This document shows, piece after piece, positions 47,401 to 59,355 of a DNA stretch of 64,000 bases (the first letter of the stretch is position 1; each line of letters starts with the position of its first letter). The position numbers and the translations under genes were made by a program. Source of the stretch: Perilla frutescens (lineage: Eukaryota > Streptophyta > Magnoliopsida > Lamiales > Lamiaceae); assembly GCA_026008535.1 (NCBI GenBank), contig BRKX01000018.1, positions 45,749,588-45,813,587 of the forward strand, read 5' to 3'. Under the pieces are notes generated by a model. It was given only the letters and a program-made list of their open reading frames with translations. It did no database searches and had not been told where the DNA came from.

Positions 47401-47944
47401 AAAATTATGTATGATAATAAATATAGTAATTTTATCGACTGAATTATAAATTGATTTTGTATTTTTTTGATAAAATATGCATCAATAATATTTTTCAACT
47501 TTATAAAAGAAAAGACTATCGATTCATATAAGATGGATTGTAATATTATTTTCGATTTTCTAAACAGATTGTTATATGTTAAAATATACGTTTCTTTCTC
47601 CACTGCTCGATGCTCGCCAGCCGCTTTCTTCTCCATCCCGCAGAGGCGCGACCAATATCTCTCCCATATATCCCTACGTTTCATCACATACACAACCTCA
47701 CAACTATGAATCCAACATAAAAAGCTAAATACGATCATCAACTATTCAAAGAAAGCAAAAAAATGGATGATCTGCAAACTGCGACGACCCTGGCTAAACT
47801 CCTCGTTGGAATTTTACAATTCGAACCCCTTTCTTCAGGTTTGAAAAAAAAAGTGAATCCCCTTCTTTGGTTAACTAAATCATGTATTTAAATTATTGTA
47901 TTCTAACATTTTAATATATTTAATACACCATTTTAATTTTAAAA

Positions 47945-48060
47945 TATATTTAATATTAAATTGATAAAATCAAATATCAAAATATTACACTTGATCTCAA
48001 CTGAAAGACCAAGAAAAGTGGAAAAGACGATTGTTGGGTCTTATAATTTATAATTTGTTC
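47945..48060 (-). pseudogene. U2 snRNA-like relic, copy 9
   Basis: Minus strand. TATAAATTATAAGACCCAAC, then CTTGGTCTTTCAGTTGAGAT and ATCAAGTGTAATATTTTGAT. This keeps GTGTA of U2, followed by ATA, so the branch-site hexamer has one change. The upstream element is lost; the flank is AT-rich. Confidence 0.6.
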
Positions 48061-48339
48061 ATGTACAATAATATTATATTTTATTTAAAAATTAAAATAT
48101 ATAAGTTTTAACTATTTAAAATATATTTAAAAATGATAACTTAAATATTTTAGCTTCAAAAGTTTAAAAATATTTAATAATAAATTTATAAAATCAATTA
48201 ATACATTTATTTTGAAAATTTAAAATATTATGTATATCTTGATTTTTAAATACATTGATTAACTTAATTTTTTTAATTAATAATTTTATATATTTAAAAT
48301 ATTTAATTTGGACTTTTTAATAATAATAATTCAAAATTT

Positions 48340-48487
48340 TAATATTAAAATATTTAAATTCAATAGACTCAAATATTACAATTGATCTCAATCGAAAAAT
48401 GGAAAAAATGTGGAAAGATCATTATTGAGCTTCACAATTTATAGTTGTTCATGCACACCAATATTTTAAAGTTATTTGATGTGGGAC
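48340..48487 (-). pseudogene. U2 snRNA-like relic with promoter, copy 10
   Basis: Minus strand. Upstream element GTCCCACATCA (48487-48477), one base from consensus; TATA region CTATAAATTGTG; body CGATTGAGATCAATTGTAAT. It is about 390 bp from copy 9 in the same orientation. Confidence 0.55.
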
Positions 48488-48825
48488 GAATTTTGTATGA
48501 AAAAAAAATTAAGATTTATATTTTAAATATATATTTAAGGATTAATTTCTAAAAAAAAAACACTACATTGAATGAATTTATAATTCAGATACACATTTAT
48601 TATGCAACATAAGTTTTTCAATTGTCGAATTTTTTATGGGTGTCCATTTTGCTACAGTAAAAAGTTATGTTATTATTGCAATGATTTGAAAAGTGTGCTT
48701 AAATTATAAATTCGTTCAAAGGTGGTGAATTTTTAGACAGTTAACTCCATATAAATATTTCACAATAAATTAATAATATCAATTAATAAAATTAATTTAA
48801 ATTTTGTGATGTGGATCTTGATTTT

Positions 48826-48858
<33 letters not shown>

Positions 48859-48974
48859 CTTAAAAATAAAAGCATTTAAATTAGTATATTTAAAATATTT
48901 TATTAGTAAGTTATAATTTATTTAACTAAAATTTTTAATTTTAAAATATTTAAATTCTATAAATCTAAAATATA

Positions 48975-49122
48975 TTTAATATTAAATTGAGAAAATTAAA
49001 TATTAAAATTTTGCACTTGATCTCAATTGAAATGACAAGAAAGGTGGAAAGACTATTGTTGGACATAACAATTTATAATTTGTTCATTGACAACAATATT
49101 TGTTAGTTCTTCGATATTGGAT
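48975..49122 (-). pseudogene. U2 snRNA-like relic with promoter, copy 11
   Basis: Minus strand. Degraded upstream element ATCCAATATCG (49122-49112), TATAAATTGTTATG, then CACCTTTCTTGTCATTTCAA and TTGAGATCAAGTGCAAAATT. The 5' part CCTTTCTTG matches the U2 start CCTTTCTCG. Confidence 0.6.
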
Positions 49123-49299
49123 AAATTTTGTTTCAAAAATTAAAAGTCTTAACCATTTAAAATATATTTAAAATTGATAACATAAATATGTACACTTCAA
49201 AATTTTAAAATATTTAACATTAAATTTATATTATTAACTAATACTTTTAATTTGATAATTTAAATATATTTAACTTAAAAATTGAAACATTTTTATAAA

Positions 49300-51465
49300 T
49301 TAATAGTATAGATGAATTGATTAATTGATTTGTATACGGAGAGATAGTCATCTTGAAACATTAAATCTATTACTTTTAATATATAGAGAGATAGTCATCT
49401 TTCTATTTTTAGGAAAAAAATATATCTTAATATAATTTTATAGGGACGGATATGTGTAATTCATTATGTGGCTAACTACATTTATATTGTTTCCAATGAA
49501 ATCACTAAATTTCCATAATCTATTTTTCAATGTGAGATGCATAATTTTGAAATTGTATAAAATCAATGTGTGTGATTTTTAGATTGCATGAAATCTCTAG
49601 TTGTGCATGAAAGAGATATTCAAAAACCTCTATTTCAAATTTTATAAAATCGAACCAGATTTAATGTTTTAGCAATGGTCAGAGAATATCCATTATCTGC
49701 AATGATAATGACATCGAGCAATCAGGAGTTGGATTTCAATCTATAATTTTATCTATTTATAATCATTTACTATAAACACTACATTGTTCACATCTATTAT
49801 GTCGGCATTGCAGCGTCCAACATAAAGACTCCATTCTTTTATGGTTATTCTTTGCTTAGAATCTCGTTGTCTCAAGTAATTAATGGATTTTTTTTTTCAA
49901 ATTTATAAAATAGGACCATAAATTAGAGAAAAAACACTCGGAAATGAGAAAATTCCCACAATGAAAACCCATAAATCACTATCTCATGTATATCAGGTTT
50001 CAATATGTAAAAACCGCAACAAAAAAAAAATGTTTTCAAATAACTTCAGAAATATATTCAAAATATTTCTTTTAATTTACCAAAGAATGTTAAAATTAAA
50101 TCCAAGAGCTATTTATGTACAATATTGTGTAACCATGCAATCGTTTGAAAAGAATTCAAAATTTAGAAAATCTCACATTTACGTTATTAAATTTTTAATT
50201 ATAGAAACTTACAAATATGCTTGATTGAGAAGATATATAACATTTTTTTAGAGTATGAATTGATGTAAAATATTTTTCTACTATAATTAATAATAATTTT
50301 ATATTAAATTAACATTGGACTTAGTATAAATTTAATTTTTTAAAATAAACAGACGAATATATATTATTTATTTAATTCTGAATAGTATAATTACTTGATT
50401 TAGTAGATCCCATATTAGCATGTCTTTCGGGTATCAATTAAAATATGTATACACACTAAATAATAGTATATTTATATATGATTTATCGGAATGATATACC
50501 GTACAATATATTATATCCTTGTATTAATTAGTGTGCTTAATTAAGGTAAAGTACAAACTAATTTAAGTATATAATATATATTTCATATATGTAAATTATA
50601 TATAAATTTAATTCTAGATATAGAAATGTCATTTAGGCGGGAAAACTAATAATTTCTATTTACAGATGTGGTATATATTATATAGATGTAATTTGGCCCA
50701 ACCGGACCGAATATCATATAATTATAATTTATATTTTATATATTTAAATCTCCATATATATATATATTAATTGTATACGTATTATACTATTATTGTTAAT
50801 TGTTAAGTTTAATGTTTATAAACTATATTCCTAATTAATTTCTCTTCACCTAAATCTTAAAAACTAAAAACAAAAAAGAATAAAACTAGAAAAAATTAAA
50901 AAAAAAAAGAATCGGTTGAACCGACAACCAAGTCGACCGTCTTCGGTGTGGTCCTTCCCTTATATCAGTTAGGTAAAAAAAATAATGCATCGGTCCATTC
51001 AGTCTCCTTGATTCATGGGATACGGACACCTTCCCTTATATCAGTCAGGTAAAAAAAATAATGCATCGGTCCATTCAGTCTCCTTGATTCATGGGATACG
51101 GATAAGACACACACTTTGGAACTACATTGAGGATCTCATGTACGAATTTTGATCTATTATATGTTGTAAACTCTGACATGAAATTAATTCATGGATTGAG
51201 ACATTATACGATTATATATGTATAAGCCGATGTATCATTATTATAATTAAATTGAGTGTAATTAATCATCAAAATTACGTGATTTTTGGGGGTCTCCATA
51301 AACATCTAACACACACGACACAAACTTCAAGACATGGATAAGAACTCATCTGCAACTAATAGAGATAAGAGATTGATAAAAATTATCAAATAACTCCTAA
51401 AAAACGTCCACATGCTCCAAAATGGAGCACAAATATACACCTCACCACAAATCATATGTGTGTGT

Positions 51466-51538
<73 letters not shown>

Positions 51539-52080
51539 GCCTTTATTATAGAACTCAACCCTAATATTATGCATGGCTACCTTAATTTTGACTATGAGTC
51601 TATTTATGGTAGCTAAAAGCACACCAAATGCATGCATGCATTAATGTCCTAATATGCAATGCGTATAATTATATGCAAGGCGAGGGACATTATGCATGAA
51701 TGAGATTCTCGATTTCACATTTGGTGTTTCAATTCATATTCGACAATCGAACTCACAAATTTAATAATAGATATTACAAAAATAAAAATTAATTATAACA
51801 TAATCGATCTAGTCAAATCTACAATAAGAGATTGAATTTTTAAAAATTATAAATCATATTTTAAAAATAATCAACCATAATAGTCTTTTTTTAAATTAAA
51901 TATTAAAAAATAATTATAAACCCTAATTGGGTGGGATCGATGAACACTAAAAAAATAATAAAATTAAACTAAAACATAATAAATGAAAACTAATGAAACA
52001 AATGGAAGAAAACTTCATAACATAAATTCAATTGTGGAACACGATTTGGATTACCAAATTTGGAATAGAGAATCCTATCC
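49300..52080. other. AT-rich intergenic DNA
   Basis: No gene is recognised. TA run at about 51468-51499 directly followed by (GA)n at about 51503-51532. The short open frames across this compound microsatellite are artefacts. A 76 bp tandem duplication inside is listed separately. Confidence 0.55.
50953..51105. repeat. 76 bp tandem duplication
   Basis: Two nearly identical direct units start at 50953 and 51029 with CCTTCCCTTATATCAG, each containing ATAATGCATCGGTCCATTCA and ending CATGGGATACGGA. Only about one base differs, so the duplication is young. Confidence 0.85.
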
Positions 52081-52083
52081 GCA

Positions 52084-52114
52084 TTATGCAATGTGTTTAA
52101 CTATATGCTAGACG
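52084..52114 (+). pseudogene. Possible left part of a DUF26 gene split by a retroelement
   Basis: Joined across the retroelement (dropping one AGACG copy), this piece reads in frame as LCNVFNYML-D and runs straight into VLYTDNMAYVL on the far side. The identity of this short stretch is tentative. Confidence 0.35.
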
Positions 52115-52237
52115 TGATACGACCCGGACTATTAATCTAGGACGATAATAACGACGTAGCGGAAGACTTAAGAATCGAAACACGTCAACTAAATAAAGGG
52201 AACAATCCGACTCAATAAACAAATGAAAAGACGAAAA

Positions 52238-54019
52238 CTAGATAATTAAAATACCTAAAAGTATATGTGCTGCATCCATAGGAATAACATCGCATAATAC
52301 TGTGTCAAAATAACGACCAATGGAAAAAGATACATGTACCTGACCAGTCACGCGAACTGTGCCTCGATCTGTAAGCCATTGCAACCGGTATGGATTTGGA
52401 TGCTTCACCGTGGTGAATCCAAGCTTGTCAACTGCGTACTGGCTCACTGCATTGATAACACTTTTACTGTCGATGATCAACGCGCAAGTCTTGTCTTGAA
52501 TAGCAACTCTGGTGTAGAAGATATTCTCTCGCTGCGATTGTTGCTCAACTTCTCGATTTATGTTCAGACTGCGGATAGAAACCAAACTGACATGTGGAAT
52601 CTCAGGCTCCTCTTCTTTGAGCTCATCTTGGACGTCTACTTCAGGTAAGGTGTCAACCTTGACCGGTTCGTCGTCTTCACTGGCTGATTCGAGCTCATTC
52701 TGCTCCGTGAGGAATAGAACTCGTCGGTTCGGGCACTGTGCTTGAAATTGGCCCCCACCTTGGAATTTATGGCACTGAACATCTCTGGCTCGACTGGGGG
52801 CTAAAGTTGGCATCGAATTGGGCTAATTTGGCCGTGTGAAATTCGGCCGAACGGGGGCGGCAGGTGTAGGATCGGTCCTATGGCTCGACGGTGGTGTAGA
52901 ACGGTCAAAACACCGTTCGGGTGGTCCAGATTGACTTCAGGGTCGAGTGGAGTCCGTAGAAGGAGTAGAAGATGATGTGGACGGCGTACCTTTGTTCCAA
53001 GATGGTCGAACAGGGGCTGCATTGTGATGAGAACGACGTCGGCCTTCTCGGAGCTGCCTTTCCACAATGGATGCGCAGTGCACCATATCATCTACACTCG
53101 TGAAGTCTCTAAGCTCGACTTCACATGCAATGTCGGGATTCATGCTCTTAATGTACCTAATGATGGTAGCATTTAAGGACTCTCTCTTTCCGACACGATT
53201 CAAGGCAGTCTCCAACTCTTTGTGGTACTCTTCAATCGAACGGGTGCCTTGTTTGATCCAGTTGAGCTTCTTCTCAAGCTCTCTCTCATAGTGAACTGGT
53301 ATGAAACGACCTCGTAGGAAGCCTTTCATCTCTTCCCATGTTTCAACAGATGGATATCTCTCTCTGCGTCGCCTCTCTTGCTGCATTTCCCACCATGAAG
53401 CTGCATAGCCTCTAAACTCCAACGCTGCTAACTGGACCTTCTTGATCTCTGGAAAGTCATAACAAGTGAAGATCTTGTCAACTTTACGCTCCCAATCCAG
53501 GTAAAGGTCTGGATCGTGTAAGTCTTCAAATTCCAGAATGCTTGTTTTGATGTTGTTGAGCAAACCGTCTCCATCTCCATATCGGGGCCTCTCATAATGA
53601 ACAGCTTGTCTGGCAGGTGGCCTAGGACGATCACGGTGATCATCATGTCTCGGTGGCATGAATTCGGCTTCATAACCATCCGCTGCTTCAAACTCGGCCT
53701 CAAATGCATCTTGCCTGCGATTTTCCTGAAAAACGGGCTGCCTCGGTACGCCTCTCTGCTGTGGTTGCTGTACTGTTTGAGTTGTAGTTGATTGAACTGA
53801 GAGTTTCTTGATTTGCTCGGCTAACTCAGCTACTTGATTTCCGAACTCATCCTTCATCTGCTGGTTTTGACGCAAAAAGAACTGTGCCATGGCGTCAAAC
53901 TGATACTTTGGATCCCACTGGATTTTAGATGTGTAGGAGAGATCATCAGGTGATTTGGGTGAAAAGGGCTCATCCAAAAGAGGGGTCGAAGCAGTGGCTT
54001 CGTTCTTGCCTTTGTCCAT
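52238..54019 (-). pseudogene. gag-protease polyprotein, two stops and truncated
   Basis: One frame from ATG 54019 to 52238, broken by TGA at 52937 and a TAG near 52823; each would be a single C to T change (Arg and Gln codons). The capsid part contains DLYLDWERKVDKIF, AALEFRGYAASWWEMQQERR, WEEMKGFLRGRF and the gag helix YHKELETALNRVGKRESLNA, typical of plant Ty3 gag. The zinc knuckle CHKFQGGGQFQAQC has lost two of four metal ligands (usual pattern C-x2-C-x4-H-x4-C). The protease reads ALIIDSKSVINAVS, with Lys in place of the Gly of the catalytic D-S-G. It ends at ILLG, where the deletion junction begins. Confidence 0.85.
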
Positions 54020-54916
54020 GGTACCTACAAAATGAACAAACGTAAAGGAAAACAAGGAAGGATCCTCACAATCTCATGTTCACTCGTTTGTTTTCACTCT
54101 TGATTTTACCTCTCGTGTTTGCACTCAAAGTGTATGGTGATGTGTGTGGTGTCATGTATATGAATGGTGGAAGATAGCACTCTTGTCAACTGTCGAGGGT
54201 ACGGATTAATTGCACGAAGGTGTAGACGAGTATCGCTAACTAGGATCAACGAATGAGGTGGAATATGTGGTGTAATTGGCGTGTGGATTGAGTGGTAAAG
54301 GGGTGGGGCCGTGTAGGTCTAGGTGGCATGGGGTAGGGTGGTGTCGAGTAGGGTAGGTGTATTAGGGTTAGATGGATCCCCAAAGGTAGAAGGAAAGAAG
54401 TAGAAAAGAAAAGAAAAGAAAGATTAGGTATTTTGGAAAGTGTTACACAATTGTGACACAATTCTAAATATCCTAATGGAACTAGACTCTAAAAGGAATT
54501 AACCAAAAAGAAACTATAACTCAAATAGAAACTACCAACTATGAAATAAACTAGGAAGGAAAGATCCCAAAAATAAAATAAAACTCTAATGGAAATTACC
54601 AAATAGAATAAAAACTTGAAAGGAAAGTTCCTAAAATAAAATAAATCCCTAATGGAAGGTACCAACTATAGAACTTAACTATAAGGAAAGTACCAAAATT
54701 AAAACAAGACTCAATTGGAAACAATGAATATACCTCTTTTTTTTTTTTTAAATTTTCAGATTTTCCTTTCTTTTTTATCCGATTTTTTTTTATCGACGAC
54801 TTTTTTTTTGTCGATGCTCTTTTTTTTTAAATGACAGCTATGCTATTACAACTCGATGACACGTAATAAAATAAAAAAACATGTCAGATTGAACCACGAC
54901 CAGCAGAGCTGAGCTG

Positions 54917-54928
54917 GCTCTGATACCA
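54917..54928 (-). other. Primer binding site, initiator tRNA-Met type
   Basis: TGGTATCAGAGC on the minus strand, complementary to the 3' end of initiator methionine tRNA, 5 nt inside the 5' LTR end. It fixes the element orientation. Confidence 0.9.
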
Positions 54929-54933
54929 AAATA

Positions 54934-56184
54934 TGATACGACCCGGACTATTAATCTAGGACGATAATAACGACGTAGCGGAAGACTTAAGAATCGAAAC
55001 ACGTCAACTAAATGAAGGGAACAATCCAACTCAATAAACAAACGAAAAGATGAAAACTAGACAATTAAAATACCTAGAACAATGACACAAATATATAACA
55101 CAAAACTAAGATTATGAGGGCTGTAAAAGGCGAGAATAAGGGCTGGAATATGGATGAGAACTCGTGTGTGAGGGCTTTTGAAGAAGGGCTTGGAGAAGGT
55201 AGGATATGATAGGAATGTAACGAACTTAAGGATAACACGAACGGTAGAAGAACTCAAACTTGGGAGGCTTCCGTGAGGATGGGCGTCGATGAGGAATGGA
55301 ATTGACGTCAAAGATGGTGTTGGACGAGTAGTGATGTTGTGGTGATTCACAACCCGATAGCCTCCTTGAATCTCTAACGTATCCAAGGTTGAAATCTCTA
55401 AGTTGCTCCTCAATAGTGAATACCGGTTAATCCCTCAAGTGGATTAAGCAATACCCTTGATTAAGACTTAGAATTGCTAGCTCCAAGAATGAATATTTCG
55501 AGTGAAAGTATTCAAAGACGTAAAATAGTTGAGACACAATTGTATGCAAAAGTAATTTAATTCAACAATGTCTAAAGTATTAACATAACATATGACCTCT
55601 ATTTATACTACATAAGGGCCGAAAATAATAGGCTAAAGATGACCGAAAATCTGATCCAAAACCAAGTCTAATTGGACTAGAAAATTTCATAAATTAGAAT
55701 TCTATTCAAGGTAGAATTATGCCTTAAATATAATTCTAGTCAAACCTATGACTCTTGAACATAATGACCGAAAATTAAGACCAAATAATTAAATAAAATC
55801 AGTTCCATCTATAGTCTAATTTAAATAAAATAAATACTATAGTCTAGATAAAATCAACCCCATAATTAAAACACTATAGGGCCGAATTCTTCACAAAACC
55901 GCACACGTGCACGTCGATCTCCATGCAACACCATGCACACGTGCACTTGCTCTTCATCTTCAACTCTTCAAGATTAATTCTCCATGATGTGCTCTTGATC
56001 TTCAATAGTTAATAAATTAACTAACTTGGAGCTGCTCCTCTCGATCCCGTCATCTTCAATCTCGAGCTTTCTTCGAAGCATCACTTGCAAGTATGCTTGA
56101 AGCTTCTTAGCTCTTGATCGAGTAATTGGTCCTCTAAATTGCAACTCCGGATCTTGATCTTCATTGTTGGTCATGGCTTCATCA
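54934..56184 (-). repeat. 5' LTR of the Ty3 element
   Basis: 1251 bp; on the minus strand it begins TGATGAAGCCATGACC and ends GGGTCGTATCA. The first 200 bp of the LTR (56174-55974) carry an open frame of 66 codons with RGPITRSRAKKLQAYLQ, a motif normally found at the extreme C-terminus of plant Ty3 pol. That suggests pol reads into the 3' LTR in intact members. Confidence 0.85.
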
Positions 56185-56412
56185 AGACGTCCTTTACACC
56201 GACAATATGGCCTATGTTCTTGCAGATTTGATGAATGTCATGCCCAATGCAGCCTACAATTACTACCTTGCAGTGCCACGCTGTCGTACAATGGCTGCGC
56301 TGATTGCCTCACGGCGGCTAGGGCCACCGTGCTTGCCGAATGCGCTAGTGTCGGCGCCACGGTGGAGATGGTGGATTGTACCATGAGATATGAGAACTAT
56401 TCTATCTCATGA
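56185..56412 (+). pseudogene. DUF26 (Gnk2-like, antifungal) gene fragment with frame shift
   Basis: After the AGACG junction the first frame reads VLYTDNMAYVLADLMNVMPN and AAYNYYLAVP; a frame shift then leads to CSATLSYNGCADCL, AARATVLAECASVGATVEMV and DCTMRYENY, ending with TGA at 56412. These are the C-x8-C-x2-C and RYE-Y signatures of the DUF26 or Gnk2-homologous domain of secreted antifungal and cysteine-rich receptor-like proteins. About ten residues around the first conserved Cys are missing at the shift. No signal peptide part remains nearby. Confidence 0.75.
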
Positions 56413-57625
56413 TTAATTATGAACGGTATAGTCCAAAGACGGCATCGTTTCGCCTATGTTTTTTTGCTAAAAGCATACGAGATCCACTGTTTCAGTATCA
56501 TGTTCCATTTTCTATTCCAACTGTGAGATTGTTGCTATGTGAGATGTTCCATCAATTATGTTTGAGAGAATTATCAATTAGATGAATAATCTAAGACTTG
56601 AAAAATAAAAACTATCAATTATATATATGATCTGAATGATGAAAACTAGGACCTCAAAAATTACGAATTTTGATTTCTTTTAAATTTTTAATTATTTTAA
56701 ATCATTTCTGGATTAAATTTAAGAGATAATTAATAATGAATTTCCCTTGAAAATGAATATAAAAAAATAAAAAAATAAAAATAAATAAAAGAAATCAAAA
56801 TGCATGATTTTTGAGGTCCTAGACTAATAATTTTCAATTTTCTGGTCCAACTTCCAAGTTAATAGTTTTTTTTTAGGTCTTTGATTGATAAATTACTTAT
56901 CTTTCATGTCTTAAATTAAAAATTCTCCTTATTTTTTAATAGAAAATTATGAAAATTTTAAAATACGCGTGACAATAATCCTACCATACGTCTAATGAGG
57001 GGATGGAACATCAATTTGAAATAGCGGATCTTCATTGGATTTTTCTGTGTTGTTTTAGTTTTTCAATTATGTAAGTTTTCAAAATCATCGTATAGATCGA
57101 TTCAAGAGATTAATTATGAGTTTTGAACATATTAATTTAATTATTTGAACATTTTCAACATATATACATTTGAAAGGGCCTAATTGAGCAAATAAAGTGC
57201 ATTGAAAAATCTCGAAAGTGTTTCTAAAAAAAAATTCTCGAAAGTGTTTAGACGCGCACATTTGAATTTTACGAAACACAATTAACTAGTATTAAATAAA
57301 TAAATTAGAAGATTATATTTATAACAATTGAATATATATATTTCTAAAAAGCTCGTCTTCACGGATTCGAATCTCCTGAATATCAGGTCGGATGTGTGAG
57401 TAAAAAAAAAAACAAAGTGCATTGAAGAATTTCCAAATATATATTTTATTATATATACATATCACTTTATAAATATAATAATATCGAAAAATTTTAGATT
57501 AATCAATAATCAGAAAAATGATATAAATATAAATTGTAACTATTTGAATACGAACTCGAAATTTATAGTCTTTTCATTTGTTTATAATTTTTTTCTTTTA
57601 ATATTTACACACACATATAGACAGA
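56413..57625. other. Intergenic DNA
   Basis: No gene is recognised. Two stretches around 56590-56660 and 56800-56930 form an imperfect inverted repeat built on GATTAATTATCAATTAGA / AGGTCTTTGATTGATAAATT and GACCTCAAAAATTACG / CATGATTTTTGAGGTCC, probably a MITE of about 350 bp. Confidence 0.4.
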
Positions 57626-57629
57626 TATG

Positions 57630-59340
57630 GATGATGCGCGGTCGTTTCGCGCTCAAAAATTATTTATAACTTCTGTGCCCACAGCGAGTGTAGCCAGCTA
57701 ATGAGTACGGGTCGATCCCACAGAGAGTTGTTGTGATTCCACCTTCAAGTAACCAATCATAAAAGGGGGTTTTTGGTTTTGTTGTCACTACTGGAAATTA
57801 AATCTGTAAAAGAAGGTAAAGAAAATATCAAATAACAAAGGTTCTAGTGTTTGAACTTGAATTTGGTTTAAATATATATCAACTCGATCATGGGCACACC
57901 GATTTTCATACATGATAAATCACCTAGTTATGGAGACCGATTCCTCGTGTGCCCACAACAACCCATTGATTCCCTTATTACTATATGAACCAACACAGTC
58001 ACGATTCGCCAATTCAACTAATAGTGGTGTGCCCTCTTTACCTAATGAGTGATCAGCCATATTGGGTATTTCAGACACATACTCACGTGGAACAAGGCAC
58101 AAGAATCAATAGAAACCTATCATGCATTACTATGCTCATTTTGGCCTCACGAGTCCAGATTTATATTCAAACCATCTTCGTTGTTCAAAAAGAAACATAC
58201 TCAAAACGAAGCATGCAAACTGTTAATCAGTGTGGGCACATCACAATCAATATTCCAACAAAATTGTAAAGTATCAGCATACCAAAAATAGGTCAAAAAT
58301 GAGTTTAGCTCGGTAATCCTCACAAACTCTCTTCACTCAGTGTTTAGGCTCAGTGTATACACTCAAATTAATGCAATTATGTACATAGCCGTCCCATAAG
58401 CTTGCCAAAACTCTATTATCAATATCCAGAAACCATAGATGCATAAGTATCAATAGGGCTTTTTAGGCTACAGTGAGCATTTCATGTAGGCGGGGTTTTA
58501 TTTCTGTACAGGCCCCCCCCTCATTTTTTTTTCTAAGTCAACTACCTTGCTGTGCCCCGTTTAGGCAACAAATTTTTCTTTACTTTGGGCATTTTGAACA
58601 CTAAGACTAGGGGAATTTATTTCTCTCTTTTTTTTCTTTTTCTTTTATCATTTTTTTCTTTTTATTTATTTATTTCCCTATCTTTTCTGGCCCCCCTTTT
58701 TTACAAATATCCCCCAATAATTCTATATTCCCTTTTTTTTTTCTTCAGGCTCTTGTGATGCCCTGGCTATATATATACCATCCCAAACAAAAAATCTACC
58801 AGTGCATTTCATAGGCTCAAGGGGCTGCAAAGGTTGAGTCATTGGTGGATAAATTTTTATTTTGGTGGCTCAACAAAAGATGGCCTATGTCATCTACTTA
58901 TACATCAATAATTTTCAGGCTTCAAACGGAATAGTAGCAAGTTCTAGAATTTCTTAGCACACAATTGTTCACACATGAAGTAAAGAAAGCTGTGAAATGG
59001 GCATACAACATATATGCTCAAGTCTCACAGGGCATGCTAAACTCGTTCGTCATCCCTATCGTATGAGGACATGCTGATTTAGATATGAAGCAGTTTCATG
59101 TTGGAAATATCAAGTGCAATGACCACATAAACTTCACAGAAAACATGCTTAACTCAACTAGCCACCTACACACTTTGCATTTTGCAAAGTGTTAAAACAG
59201 ACTCAACAAAAGACAATAAAAACACAACGTAAATGCCCCCACCCACACACCTTGCACTAGGCAAAGTGGGTGAACAAGGGCGACACACAAACGACTAAAA
59301 ACAAAATAGAAAAACATAAACAAAAAACTAAACTAAGAAA
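57630..59340 (-). mobile_element. Probable LTR or untranslated part of an Athila-like retroelement
   Basis: The segment starts TGATGCGCGG, contains GTACGGGTCGATCCCACAGA and long pyrimidine tracts (58620-58690, 58720-58745), and lies directly beyond the Athila-type coding remnants. I could not find the matching second LTR or a target duplication in this window. The assignment rests on position and general LTR-like composition only. Confidence 0.35.
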
Positions 59341-59355
59341 GAAAAGAACCAGGGT

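Larger units (their letters stand above)
52115..56184 (-). mobile_element. Ty3-type LTR retrotransposon, internally deleted
   Basis: Minus-strand element bounded by the perfect 5 bp duplication AGACG (52110-52114 and 56185-56189). Order on its own strand: complete 5' LTR (56184 to 54934), primer binding site TGGTATCAGAGC, gag, protease, then a jump into the last 146 bp of the 3' LTR (52260-52115). Reverse transcriptase, RNase H and integrase are gone. It inserted into a DUF26 gene remnant. The LTR family is the same as the solo LTR at 61442-62689. Confidence 0.9.

Noticed and set aside
51422..51637. Two frames across the TA/GA compound repeat
   Set aside because: Microsatellite translation with no other content.
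54917..54928. Part of a tRNA gene
   Set aside because: Only the 12 nt complementary to a tRNA 3' end is present, at the LTR edge; it is a primer binding site.
58552..58758. Phe-rich plus-strand frame
   Set aside because: Pyrimidine tracts of a probable retroelement untranslated region.
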